A stretch of DNA of 64,000 nt from Cytophagales bacterium UBA2561 (GTDB lineage Bacteria; Bacteroidota; Bacteroidia; Cytophagales; Thermoflexibacteraceae). This document shows positions 1-8,745 of the stretch, piece after piece. Each line of letters starts with the position of its first letter. Positions within the stretch are counted from its first letter, which is position 1. The notes below the pieces were generated by a model that made no database searches, had not been told where the DNA came from, and was given only the letters and a program-made list of their open reading frames with translations. Position numbers and translations under genes: made by a program. The stretch spans positions 124,001 to 188,000 of the forward strand of contig DDLX01000013.1 of the NCBI GenBank assembly GCA_002340355.1, read 5' to 3'.

Positions 1-329
1 TGTTTAATCGAAACTCCAAGATCATCTAGATTGATGGTCAGTTCACATTCTGCATAAACCTCAATCAAATCTATTTTTTTCATGGAGATTTCTCCCTCAA
101 TCGCAAGTTTAATTCTGACTTCATCTTGCTTATGAATATCACCCCCCAGAAGTTCGGGACAGCTGATACTAACCCCCTCAAAACGATGAGGTAAAATTTC
201 ATCATCATACAATTTTTTCAATTTTTGATTGATGAAGTCCTTTCGATTAGCACATATAATATCCCATCCTGAAGTAAAGGCTTCGTAGGAGTCTAGATTT
301 TTAGGAGAAGATTTGGCTGAAACTGACAT
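1..329 (-). CDS. Partial hypothetical protein, possibly TULIP/P47-like (C-terminus outside window)
   Basis: An open frame on the minus strand starts at an ATG (329-327) and runs off the left edge after 109 codons without a stop. Residues 1-109 are seen. The N-terminus contains SGWDIICANRKDFINQKL at about residues 20-37. The G-W-D-x-x-x-A...N-x-x-L spacing recalls the first strand and helix of clostridial P47/OrfX TULIP-type lipid-binding proteins. That resemblance is from memory and weak. No signal peptide is visible. The gene is divergent from the hydrolase at 476. Function is unknown; the reading frame itself is well supported. Confidence 0.6.
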   Translation of the reverse strand, partial: MSVSAKSSPKNLDSYEAFTSGWDIICANRKDFINQKLKKLYDDEILPHRFEGVSISCPELLGGDIHKQDEVRIKLAIEGEISMKKIDLIEVYAECELTINLDDLGVSIK

Positions 330-410
330 CTTGTTCGGGTTTAAATTGAAATTTGTTGAATTACTCTTCTAGTCAAATATACAAATTTGGGCGGAAAAGC
401 CGATTCAAGA

Positions 411-443
411 TTTGAAAAGCACCTTTAAAAGTTTGTATTTTTG
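411..443 (+). promoter_or_regulatory. Candidate Bacteroidota promoter for the alpha/beta hydrolase
   Basis: TTTG at 411-414 and TATTTTTG at 436-443 match the -33 TTTG and -7 TAnnTTTG elements of Bacteroidota sigma factors, 21 bases apart. Transcription would begin near 450. That favours the ATG at 476 as the hydrolase start over the GTG at 443, which lies inside the -7 element. Confidence 0.55.
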
Positions 444-475
444 TGGGATGCAAACCTTTGAACGATAAAAAAATT

Positions 476-1261
476 ATGTTGTACCATAAAGTTTATAAGA
501 ACGCTAATTCTGAAGAGTGGATTGTTTTGATTCATGGTGCTGGTGGAAGTTCTTCGATTTGGTTCAAACAAATTCGAGCCTTAAAGCAACATTTTAACGT
601 TCTGTTGGTCGATTTACGAGGACATGGAAAGTCCAAAGATGCTTTTCCAAATCCCAAAGACATGAATTATTCGTTCAATGATGTGAGTCAGGATGTTTTA
701 GAGGTTTTGAACCATTTAAATATTCAATCTGCTCATTTCATGGGAGTTTCGCTCGGGACAATTATTATCCGTACAATTGCCGAGCTGGATTTGTCCAAAT
801 TGAAAAGTATGGTACTTTGTGGAGCCATTACTCGCTTTAATACTCGGTCTCAATTTTTGATGAAATTGGCTGGTTTGGTTCGTAAGCTCATTCCATTTAT
901 CTGGCTCTATACGGTTTATGCTTATATTTTGATGCCTAAAAAACGGAATAAAGAACCTCGTTCAATGTTCATTCAGGAAGCAGCAAAAATTCGAAGGGCT
1001 GAATATTTACGGTGGTTTCGCCTCACAATTGAAGTTAATCCATTGTTACGATATTTCAATGAAAAAGATATTCCTGTGCCTACTCTTTATGTCATGGGTG
1101 ATGAGGATTATATGTTTTTGCCACAAGTCAAAAATTTGGTCAAAAAACATCAGTGTGCCACTTTAGAGGTTGTAGAAAATTGTGGACATGTCTGTAATGT
1201 TGAGCAACCTGATGTTTTTAATCAACTTTCAGTAGCATTTTTACAGAATCATTCAGGATAA
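476..1261 (+). CDS. Alpha/beta-fold hydrolase
   Basis: A 261-residue alpha/beta hydrolase, probably an esterase or lipase-like enzyme acting in the cytoplasm. The oxyanion segment HGAGG (about residues 20-24) and the nucleophile elbow GVSLG (about 90-94, Ser92) are clear. A late MGDEDYMF and CGHV supply the expected acid and histidine, completing a Ser-Asp-His triad. There is no signal peptide. The frame is open back to a GTG at 443, but a promoter-like -7 element covers that codon, so the ATG at 476 is preferred. Substrate cannot be told from sequence. It stands alone, convergent with the export operon that ends at 1312. Confidence 0.85.
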   Translation: MLYHKVYKNANSEEWIVLIHGAGGSSSIWFKQIRALKQHFNVLLVDLRGHGKSKDAFPNPKDMNYSFNDVSQDVLEVLNHLNIQSAHFMGVSLGTIIIRTIAELDLSKLKSMVLCGAITRFNTRSQFLMKLAGLVRKLIPFIWLYTVYAYILMPKKRNKEPRSMFIQEAAKIRRAEYLRWFRLTIEVNPLLRYFNEKDIPVPTLYVMGDEDYMFLPQVKNLVKKHQCATLEVVENCGHVCNVEQPDVFNQLSVAFLQNHSG

Positions 1262-1311
1262 TTTGAAATTTTAAACTCATTTATAAATAAAGTTGAATAC
1301 GAAGAATAATC

Positions 1312-2754
1312 TTATTTATTTTCAATCAAAATAGGAACTTCTCCGCTTGCCTCATAAAAATCCAATAGACTTTTTTGGAATTTAACTTTGAGAGAAAGTA
1401 ATTTTAATTGAGCCTCTACTCGTTTCATCTCTCGCTTATTGACCAAAAATAAATAACTTTCTCCAGCCCGAAATTTTTCATTTTCGCCTTCTACCAAACG
1501 ATTATAATTTTGAACCGTATTTTCATAAAGTGCAATTTGTTGGGCAATTCCTTGTAATTTAGTTTGATAATTTTGTAATTTCGTAATTAATAGTTGCTTT
1601 TCATATTCTAATTCATATTCTGAATTCGAAATTTTGATTTTCGTTTCGTTCAAACTACCCCGTTCTGTGCGTAAGAACAAAGGATAATCCAGTTGAAATC
1701 CCCATTTAAAATTATTCGTTGTTGGTGCAAATTCACTTTTTTTACCCTTTTCTGGAAATAGATAATTGTATTTAATTTTTAATTTAGGCTTTAACTTATC
1801 TGCTTTAAAACGGCGTTCAATCTGAATTTTTTCAATTTTATAGTTGTATTTTAATAGTTTAGGATGCGTATTCAGATTTTCCAAGATTCCATCTAAATCT
1901 GTTATAGAAATTAAGTTCTCATATTTAAATGTTTCTAAAGAATCAGGTATTGGTAAGGTTTCAAAAATTAAAGGCAAGCCTGATTTATCCCACAAAAAAG
2001 CACTCAATTTCTGACTTGCATTTTGGAATTGATTTTGGGCATCAATTTGAGATAACTGTCTAGTTTGTAATTGAATAAGAGCTTCAGTAGTATCAATTGC
2101 GGCATTATTTCCTACCAAAAAACCTTCTCGAATACCATCCATTCGAATTTGAGCCAAATCAACAGCTTCTTGAGTAATTTTCTGCTTATAATAGGCTTCT
2201 AACCAATCTTGGTAAAATTGTCCTGCTTCTCGTAAAATACTGTTTAACAGTAGTTTTTGTTCGGCTTCAGTTTGCTTTGTGAAGATTTTAGCTTGTTGCA
2301 AATCGGCACGGCGACGATCGATCACAAAACCTTGTCCGAGAGGAATACTCATACCTATATAAGTCAAGCCTTCTTTCGGTACTTTATTTTCAGGATTTAG
2401 ATAGTTACCTTCAGCATAATCATAACCACCCTGGAACTCAATACCTGCCATGCGAGTCGGCACTTTGAGTTGATTCTGAATAATTCGGAAATAATTTTTA
2501 TCCTGATAATATTTTTGATTTAAATTGGAGTGGATTTTAGGATCAAATCCTCCACGTGCTTTTTGAAGCTTAGCCTTAGCAGTTTGAGTCAATAAATTAG
2601 CTTGTTTTACGACAGGATGAAAGGAGACGACTTGTTCCATAAAATCCAAATAAGAGAGTCGTAAAGAATCTTGTGCCAAACTATTGTTTAAACTTCCAAA
2701 ATATACGATTCCAAAAAAACAAAACACAGAAAAGAATGTTCGAATTAACTTCAT
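1312..2754 (-). CDS. TolC-family outer-membrane efflux protein
   Basis: A 480-residue outer-membrane channel of the TolC type, with long alpha-helical coiled-coil stretches and two related halves. It would carry substrate from an inner-membrane ABC exporter through the periplasm and out of the cell. A signal peptide (MKLIRTFFSVFCFFG... ending in SLAQ) starts at the ATG at 2754. The frame extends six codons upstream to 2772, but that would put extra residues before the signal peptide. It is the last gene of a minus-strand set: ABC subunit (4231-5958), HlyD-type adaptor (2814-4184), then this gene, with short gaps. Together they form a complete type-I-like secretion or efflux path. Family assignment is firm, cargo unknown. 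Confidence 0.88.
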   Translation of the reverse strand: MKLIRTFFSVFCFFGIVYFGSLNNSLAQDSLRLSYLDFMEQVVSFHPVVKQANLLTQTAKAKLQKARGGFDPKIHSNLNQKYYQDKNYFRIIQNQLKVPTRMAGIEFQGGYDYAEGNYLNPENKVPKEGLTYIGMSIPLGQGFVIDRRRADLQQAKIFTKQTEAEQKLLLNSILREAGQFYQDWLEAYYKQKITQEAVDLAQIRMDGIREGFLVGNNAAIDTTEALIQLQTRQLSQIDAQNQFQNASQKLSAFLWDKSGLPLIFETLPIPDSLETFKYENLISITDLDGILENLNTHPKLLKYNYKIEKIQIERRFKADKLKPKLKIKYNYLFPEKGKKSEFAPTTNNFKWGFQLDYPLFLRTERGSLNETKIKISNSEYELEYEKQLLITKLQNYQTKLQGIAQQIALYENTVQNYNRLVEGENEKFRAGESYLFLVNKREMKRVEAQLKLLSLKVKFQKSLLDFYEASGEVPILIENK

Positions 2755-2813
2755 AATAATGCTCAAAATCAAGTAGTTACTTAAATCTTAATGTATATTC
2801 AGAAAGTGTTATA

Positions 2814-4184
2814 CTACTTCTTTTTATCTTTTTGGGGTTTTGTTTTGAGTTCGGTTTTATCGTAATAAAAATCAGGCGGAAAACTATTGAGTGTTCGCCA
2901 GATTTCGTACCAAATTGGCACATCATTCAACATCAAAGTTGCTTTTGCTCCTGAACCTACTTGCAAAGCCTTAGGCCATTCAGGCATATCTTTATCCGAA
3001 TGTGCTCGTACTAAAATACGGTATTTTCCTACTTTATTTGCGACTCGATCAATGGCTTGCACTCGTCCCGCGAATGTTCCAAAGGCAACATCAGGCCATC
3101 CCGAAAAGAAGAAAGCAGGCCATCCATCAAATATAAATCGAACATCATTCCCCTTACTAATAAGCGGTAAATCAGCAGGTTTTACATAGATTTCGGCGGC
3201 TAAATTATATTTTTTAGGCATAACACTTACGACAGGTTTGCCCATTTTAAGCGTCTCACCAATTCCTTTTGCGATTGCTTCGACTACATAACCATCTTGT
3301 GGAGCAGTAATATAATAAAAACCTTGACGGCGTTGATAATTGGCTGTTTGATTTCGAAGTTTGGCGAGTTTTTCTTCAGATTCCAAACGAGCTGAAATCG
3401 CACTAAATTTATCAGATTGCGCTTTAGCTAATTTTTCAGCATATTCATTTCGAGTACTATTCAATTGAATTTTGGCATTAATTAACTCATTCTTAGAAGT
3501 CAAAAATTTATTTTCTGCCGCCGTCAATTTAGCACGCGTTTCTTGTAATTTAGCTTGCTTAATTTCCAAATCTGTTAAGGATTTTAGTCCTTTATCATAT
3601 AATTTTTTAGTTCGAGTTTGTTGCTTTTCAGCAATCAAAAAGCTTTGTTTAGCTGCCAAAATCTTCATGCTATCAGCTTCTACTTTAAGGCGTTTTTGAG
3701 TAACTTTATTTCGAAGCTGTTCCAATTTTAAACGCTGATTTTCCTGAAGCATTTCAAGACGACTTTCAAGAGCTTGAATTTTTTCAGCATACGACTCTAC
3801 ACTACTCGCTTTGGCATTGACTTGTTCTTGAGAACGTTGTACGAATTCGGGGTCAAAATATTCAGATTTAATTTCGGAGAGAAACACAATCGTGTCTCCT
3901 TTTTTTATTTCCTGTCCCTCCTGAACGTACCACTTTTCAATTCGCCCATCAATCGTAGCATGAATCGTTTGAGGACGTTCTGCAGGATTGAGCGTAGTAA
4001 TTACTCCATCAGCTTGGATATTTTGTGTCCAAGGTAAAAACAATAATACAATCAATAAAAACAATAATCCGATTAACCACCGTGCCATGGTATGCTTGAG
4101 TTCATTACTCGGAATCGCCGAAAAAGACTGATAACGCTCCTTATCAATCTGTTTATCAATGGTATTTTTTGAAATATTTAGCAT
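2814..4184 (-). CDS. HlyD-family membrane-fusion (adaptor) protein
   Basis: A 456-residue periplasmic adaptor linking the ABC subunit encoded upstream to the TolC-type channel encoded downstream. It has a short cytoplasmic N-terminus, one membrane helix (about residues 36-52), a lipoyl-like half-motif (GRIEKWYVQEGQEIKKGDTI), a long charged coiled coil, then a second lipoyl half (APQDGYVVEAIAKGIGE) and a beta-barrel domain. This is the HlyD/EmrA layout. The gene lies between its two partners with gaps under 60 bases, consistent with one transcript. The C-terminal tail is lysine-rich. Substrate is not predictable. Confidence 0.9.
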   Translation of the reverse strand: MLNISKNTIDKQIDKERYQSFSAIPSNELKHTMARWLIGLLFLLIVLLFLPWTQNIQADGVITTLNPAERPQTIHATIDGRIEKWYVQEGQEIKKGDTIVFLSEIKSEYFDPEFVQRSQEQVNAKASSVESYAEKIQALESRLEMLQENQRLKLEQLRNKVTQKRLKVEADSMKILAAKQSFLIAEKQQTRTKKLYDKGLKSLTDLEIKQAKLQETRAKLTAAENKFLTSKNELINAKIQLNSTRNEYAEKLAKAQSDKFSAISARLESEEKLAKLRNQTANYQRRQGFYYITAPQDGYVVEAIAKGIGETLKMGKPVVSVMPKKYNLAAEIYVKPADLPLISKGNDVRFIFDGWPAFFFSGWPDVAFGTFAGRVQAIDRVANKVGKYRILVRAHSDKDMPEWPKALQVGSGAKATLMLNDVPIWYEIWRTLNSFPPDFYYDKTELKTKPQKDKKK

Positions 4185-4230
4185 ATTTGGTGTTAAGTAA
4201 TACGCATCAATTACTTTGTTATTTTAGTAT

Positions 4231-5958
4231 TTAATTTTGGAAAACACTTGCTGCTCCATTAACTTTAAGAACTTCCTTGAAAGGCGCAAATGCTCTGATA
4301 TGCCCTTTTTCCAAAAACATTACGCGGTCACATTTAGACGCAAAATAGGCATTATTTGAAATAGCAATAAGTGTTCTTTTATTGTCCCTAGTAGTCAAAA
4401 AGTCTGTAATTCGTTGTTGTTCATCTCGTTCCAAAAGAGGCATAAAATCTTCCAAAACCATCAAACGAGGATTTTGGCACATACTTCGGGCCAACATTAG
4501 TTTTATAATAATATGAGTTGAAAAAGTGCGACCTTCGGGTTCGATCACTGAAGCAAATCCTTTCGGAAGGCTTTGAATAAAGTCCTTCAGCCCGACTGTC
4601 TCAATAACTTCTAACACCTTAGAAATTTTGACATCAGGTTTACCTAAAGTCAGATTATCTTCTACCGTTCCCAAAAATAATTGTTCTCTTGCCAAACTAT
4701 CTGAAATATAAGAACGCCAATCTGTCATATTTAATGCTTTAATAGTCAGGTTATTAAGTGTAATAGCTCCTTCATAACTTTCATATAATCCGCAGATTAA
4801 CTCCAATAAAACTGATTTTCCAGAACCACCTGCCCCTGAAATACAAATCATTTCACCCGCTTCAATTTCGGCAGACAAATGACAAATAGAGGGTTTATTA
4901 CTTTGTGGAAACTGATAGGTCACATTATCAAAACAAACACTGATACCTTTTCCTGTATCCAATTCTGAAAACAATAAACCTTCGGTGTTTTCTAAAGGTA
5001 AATCCGTAACTGCTCCAATTTTTTCGACTGCGGTCATGACATCATAAACCGTTTCCATTGTTAAGATTAATTTTTCAACTGAATTGAAAATAATCAAAAT
5101 CACGATTTCAGAAGCGACAAATTGACCAATATTAATTTCATGAGACACGACCAATAAACTTCCTAAAATCAATAATCCCCCTGTAATTAAAGTCTTGAAA
5201 ATAACGGCATAAATGTATTGTGTTCGAATAACTGCAAAGTGTTTCCCACGAGCTTTAAGATAATTATAAACTAATTTATCCGTTTTTTTTAGTGGAAGCT
5301 CAGTATTTCCTGCCAATTTAAAAGTTGCCATTGTACGAGCCACTTCTTCTAACCAATAAGCTACAGCATATTTGTACTTCGACTCCTTTAAGCTGGTTTC
5401 TAAGCCTTTACGCCCTGTTAGCATATAAATTACCACCAATAGCATCACTAATGTCAAGCCTAAAAAGACAAAAAAGGGATGATAAAATGCCAATAAGATT
5501 AAACCAAATAGAACCTGAACGGCAGAGGCAGAAAAATCAGTTAAAATTTTGGGAGTGCCTTTCTGGACAGCTAAAGTATCAAAAAAACGATTGACTAGTT
5601 CAGGTGGATAATGTTTTCCTTGTAAGATAGATTCAGGTTTAAACTTAGGAATTCGGTAGGCAAATTCAAAGGAAGAGCGAGCAAAAATGCGGCGCTGTAG
5701 TACTTCTGTTATAGTTAATTGAACGACCTGTAAGGCTCCTGCGACGGCTATCGCAATCGTAATTCCTATAACCAATACGAACCAAGACGTCACAATTTGT
5801 CCTGACATAATGATGCCAATAACTGCCTGAATACCAATTGGTAAAACTAGATTTATTAAACCATTAAAAATAGCATAAACATACAGATATAAGATGTCTC
5901 GTTTGTCAGGCTTGAGCATCCGAAAAAAACGCTTTACAGAATTCGGCTGATAACTCAT
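4231..5958 (-). CDS. ABC exporter subunit (fused TMD-NBD) with degenerate ATPase motifs
   Basis: A 575-residue half-transporter: an ABC transmembrane domain (about 1-310) fused to a nucleotide-binding domain (about 335-575), with no N-terminal C39 peptidase. Walker A is intact (GAGGSGKS, 375-382). The other motifs are not canonical. The Q-loop Gln position reads Ala near 423, the signature region near 477-484 reads RTFSTHII instead of LSGGQ, Walker B ends LED with acidic residues swapped (499-504), and the H-loop reads ISNN without His (about 533-536). It is first in the operon with the HlyD and TolC genes. It may bind ATP without efficient hydrolysis, or act with another subunit. The family call is sure; the activity is doubtful. 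Confidence 0.85.
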   Translation of the reverse strand: MSYQPNSVKRFFRMLKPDKRDILYLYVYAIFNGLINLVLPIGIQAVIGIIMSGQIVTSWFVLVIGITIAIAVAGALQVVQLTITEVLQRRIFARSSFEFAYRIPKFKPESILQGKHYPPELVNRFFDTLAVQKGTPKILTDFSASAVQVLFGLILLAFYHPFFVFLGLTLVMLLVVIYMLTGRKGLETSLKESKYKYAVAYWLEEVARTMATFKLAGNTELPLKKTDKLVYNYLKARGKHFAVIRTQYIYAVIFKTLITGGLLILGSLLVVSHEINIGQFVASEIVILIIFNSVEKLILTMETVYDVMTAVEKIGAVTDLPLENTEGLLFSELDTGKGISVCFDNVTYQFPQSNKPSICHLSAEIEAGEMICISGAGGSGKSVLLELICGLYESYEGAITLNNLTIKALNMTDWRSYISDSLAREQLFLGTVEDNLTLGKPDVKISKVLEVIETVGLKDFIQSLPKGFASVIEPEGRTFSTHIIIKLMLARSMCQNPRLMVLEDFMPLLERDEQQRITDFLTTRDNKRTLIAISNNAYFASKCDRVMFLEKGHIRAFAPFKEVLKVNGAASVFQN

Positions 5959-6080
5959 TCAAAAATGATTTAGATGGAACCAGAATTATGATTTTCACCT
6001 TCCAAACTCCCAAATCTCAAAAGTGTTCATCAAAAATTAGTTTGTATTGAAACAAAACTATTCGTCATTATTTTTTCACG

Positions 6081-6108
6081 AAAAAACCCCATTTTGAAAA
6101 ATGGGGTC
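6081..6108 (-). terminator. Rho-independent terminator for the 6143-6499 gene
   Basis: The stem CCCCATTTT / AAAATGGGG (6087-6106) has an A-run at 6081-6086 on the plus strand. Read on the minus strand this is a hairpin followed by a U-run, placed just after the gene ending at 6143. Confidence 0.8.
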
Positions 6109-6142
6109 AATAAAGTTATAAAAACAAGCTAATTATTTCGTT

Positions 6143-6499
6143 TTATTTCCTTCGGTAAAGTTTCCATTCATCACCCGAATTGACATTCTGTACGACAATA
6201 TGGTCTTGACGGCGATAATAATCTACAGTAAATTTAGTGCCATGATTATCCAGTACAGTATAAATATAACCTCCATCGGTATCATCCTCAAGATTCTCGA
6301 AATCAACAATTTTGAAATCAACCCACTGTCCATCAAGTGAAAATTGAACCGAAATAATTTGGCTATTGGCATTATTAGCCGTCAACATTACAGAGAATGA
6401 ATCTCCATCATAGACATAATAATGTTGAGCAAAACTTTCATTGGCACGAAAGGAGACAACTGCCATTACAAATAAGAAAGCGAAAAGGTACTTTTTCAT
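6143..6499 (-). CDS. Small secreted hypothetical protein
   Basis: A 118-residue protein with a clear N-terminal signal peptide (MKKYLFAFLFVMAVVSF... cleaved after SFAQ, residue 25). The mature part of about 93 residues is rich in Asp, Tyr and beta-strand formers, and ends in basic residues. It is a periplasmic or surface-exposed beta-rich protein of unknown role; no family was recognised. It has its own terminator at 6081-6108 and is transcribed in the same direction as the export operon, about 180 bases upstream of the ABC subunit start. Confidence 0.7.
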   Translation of the reverse strand: MKKYLFAFLFVMAVVSFRANESFAQHYYVYDGDSFSVMLTANNANSQIISVQFSLDGQWVDFKIVDFENLEDDTDGGYIYTVLDNHGTKFTVDYYRRQDHIVVQNVNSGDEWKLYRRK

Positions 6500-6586
6500 G
6501 TTAAATAATTTTTAGATTTAATGATAATAGTTCAATTTAACGTCTCTTTTTTTTGGAAAGTTTTATTTTGAGATATTTTTCTAATA

Positions 6587-7315
6587 TTAATTTTTATTAA
6601 CGTTCCTTAACGCTCTCAGATATAATTGGATCGTATTTTCAAGCCCATAATAAAGTGCATCACAAATTAGAGCATGTCCGATAGAAACTTCTAATAAATT
6701 CGGAATGTTATTTTGTAAATAACTCAAATTATTTAAGTCTAAATCATGTCCTGCGTTAATTCCTAAACCGAATTCATTTGCCAATACCGCACAACGGTGA
6801 TAGGGTTCAAGAGCTTCCGTAGGATTTTTGGGATAATTTACAGCATAAAATTCTGTATAGAACTCAATTCGGTCTGTTCCTACTTTTTTTGCTCCTTCAA
6901 TAAATTTTTCTTCGGCATCCACAAAAATCGAAGTTCGAATACCTTTTTCCTTAAAAATGGAAATAATTTCTGTTAAAAAATCTTCATGTTTGATCGTATC
7001 CCAACCTGCATTCGAAGTAATGGCATCAGGTGCATCAGGTACGAGAGTTACTTGTTTGGGTTGGGTCTCTAAAACTAATTTTATGAAACTTTCTTGCGGA
7101 TTTCCTTCTATATTCAACTCTGTTTGAACTACCTTTTTCAGTTCTCGAACGTCGGCATACCGAATATGTCGCTCGTCAGGACGGGGATGAACAGTGATGC
7201 CTTGTGCACCAAATCGTTCACAATCTTGAGCTACCTGAATGACATCAGGATTATTTTTACCTCTGGCATTTCGCAGCGTAGCGATTTTATTGATATTTAC
7301 GCTTAATTTTGTCAT
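6587..7315 (-). CDS. pdxJ: Pyridoxine 5'-phosphate synthase PdxJ
   Basis: PdxJ condenses 3-amino-2-oxopropyl phosphate with 1-deoxyxylulose 5-phosphate to make pyridoxine 5'-phosphate, the last ring-forming step of DXP-dependent vitamin B6 synthesis in the cytoplasm. The 242-residue product has the family length and the typical start MTKLSVNINKIATLRNARG, which fixes the start at the ATG at 7315 (the frame is open to 7336). GITVHPRPDERHIR, the TLVPD segment and the GINAGHDLDLNNL segment are characteristic TIM-barrel motifs with the active-site Glu and His. It is monocistronic and divergent from the YqeY gene. Confidence 0.95.
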   Translation of the reverse strand: MTKLSVNINKIATLRNARGKNNPDVIQVAQDCERFGAQGITVHPRPDERHIRYADVRELKKVVQTELNIEGNPQESFIKLVLETQPKQVTLVPDAPDAITSNAGWDTIKHEDFLTEIISIFKEKGIRTSIFVDAEEKFIEGAKKVGTDRIEFYTEFYAVNYPKNPTEALEPYHRCAVLANEFGLGINAGHDLDLNNLSYLQNNIPNLLEVSIGHALICDALYYGLENTIQLYLRALRNVNKN

Positions 7316-7536
7316 GATTTTGGGATTCCTCTCCAATTTGTTTGAATTCCAACTTAGGATTTAATATTTTAGCCATTTATTGAAAAGTTAAGACAAGTGC
7401 TTAATTTTAAATGAACTTGTCTGTTTGCCTTTCGTAAAGTTTGAGCCTTTATCAGACTTTATTCAAAAGGCGAATAACCATTCAGAAGACAAACGTAAAA
7501 ATTTTCTTAGATTTTCATTTAGATAAATTCTATCCC

Positions 7537-7989
7537 ATGAGCTTAAAAACAAAGGTCGAAGCCGAAATGAAAACTGCCATGAAAGCCCGCAACAAAGACC
7601 GTTTGCGTGCTTTGAAAGCAATTAAAGCCCTTATTTTGTTGGCTGAAACCGAAAAAGGAGCCAAACAAGTCCTTTCCGAAGAAACAGAGGTGAAACTCCT
7701 GATGAAAGCTGCTAAACAACGCAAGGACTCAGCACAAATCTACCAAGAACAAGGGCGAGAAGATTTAGAAACTATTGAACGTTCTGAGTTGGCAGTTATT
7801 GAAGAGTTTCTTCCCAAAATGATGAGCGAAGAAGAATTGACTGAGAAATTACAGGAAATTGTTGCCCGAACGGGGGCAAGCTCACCGAAAGATATGGGTA
7901 AAGTCATGGGGATTGCGACCAAAGAACTCGCAGGGAAAGCTGACAACAAAACGATTTCCTTGAAAGTCAGAGCATTATTAAATAAATAA
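7537..7989 (+). CDS. GatB/YqeY-domain protein
   Basis: A 150-residue YqeY-family protein, related to the tail domain of the amidotransferase subunit GatB and thought to act in tRNA-dependent metabolism. It starts MSLKTKVEAEMKTAMKARNK and contains the family's RLRALKAIKALI and EEFLPKMMSEEEL segments. Upstream in-frame sequence to 7441 does not resemble the family, so the ATG at 7537 is chosen. The next gene (CvpA family) follows 50 bases later in the same direction, so co-transcription is likely. Confidence 0.88.
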   Translation: MSLKTKVEAEMKTAMKARNKDRLRALKAIKALILLAETEKGAKQVLSEETEVKLLMKAAKQRKDSAQIYQEQGREDLETIERSELAVIEEFLPKMMSEEELTEKLQEIVARTGASSPKDMGKVMGIATKELAGKADNKTISLKVRALLNK

Positions 7990-8038
7990 TTGAAACGTTT
8001 TATCAAATTGATGTACAACCTTTTAAACACCTAATCTC

Positions 8039-8599
8039 GTGCAAGAAGTTACGTTTACAGCAGTCAGCACATTGGATATTGTGATTCTGCTATTTTTGGT
8101 TTATGGCGGTTGGAAAGGCTTCCAAAAGGGCTTTCTGGTCGAGTTAGTTTTATTAGTTTTATTTGTGGCTTCGGTTCTGTTAATTTTCCGAATGATTGAG
8201 GGAACATTTACGTATATGGAGCAAGATGCCGAATTGGGTAAATTCCCCAAAGCATCCGTTTTATTTTCATTTTTGCTGTTTTATGCCCTTGCTTCCTTGG
8301 GGATTTCGATTTTAGGAAAAATTCTGGCAGGTATGATGCCTACGGTTTTCGAGGGAGTTGATAAAATTCTGGGAGCTATACTCGGAGTAGTTAAATATAT
8401 TACATTCTGTGGTATTTTATTTATGTTATTAGAAACTTCGGGCGTTTTCAATCATAATAAAATTGAACAAAGTACGATGTTATATGGGTTAATTATGGAT
8501 ACTCATGCGTTAATGATTGATATTGGTAAAACCCTTACGGCTTCCTTCATGACTGATTTAGTTGATTCAATGGAAAGACTCCTTGAAAATAATAACTAA
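8039..8599 (+). CDS. CvpA-family inner-membrane protein
   Basis: A 186-residue protein with four predicted membrane helices and the family's early motif LDIVILLFLVYGGWKGFQKG. CvpA proteins are inner-membrane proteins linked to colicin V production and envelope stress; their biochemical role is unsettled. The start is a GTG at 8039, since no ATG precedes the conserved first helix. It is followed by a strong terminator at 8663-8700, which probably ends a YqeY-CvpA transcript. Confidence 0.85.
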   Translation: MQEVTFTAVSTLDIVILLFLVYGGWKGFQKGFLVELVLLVLFVASVLLIFRMIEGTFTYMEQDAELGKFPKASVLFSFLLFYALASLGISILGKILAGMMPTVFEGVDKILGAILGVVKYITFCGILFMLLETSGVFNHNKIEQSTMLYGLIMDTHALMIDIGKTLTASFMTDLVDSMERLLENNN

Positions 8600-8662
8600 T
8601 TGAAAATCAGGTTCTAAATAGTTTAATTTTTAGGCTGTTTTAATTACCTTCAGTAAAATAGA

Positions 8663-8700
8663 AAAACCCTCCAAATATTTAAATACATTTGGAGGGTTTT
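8663..8700. terminator. Strong hairpin terminator after the CvpA gene
   Basis: The arms AAAACCCTCCAAAT (8663-8676) and ATTTGGAGGGTTTT (8687-8700) are perfectly complementary over 14 bases around a 10-base loop, with a T-run on the right and an A-run on the left. It could work in both directions. Confidence 0.88.
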
Positions 8701-8745
8701 ATTCGATTTATGGATTTAGAAAATTGAAAATCAAATGATTGTAGT

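Noticed and set aside
2887..4037. Plus-strand ORFs inside the HlyD-family gene
   Set aside because: Antisense shadows; the minus-strand frame encodes a complete adaptor with clear domains.
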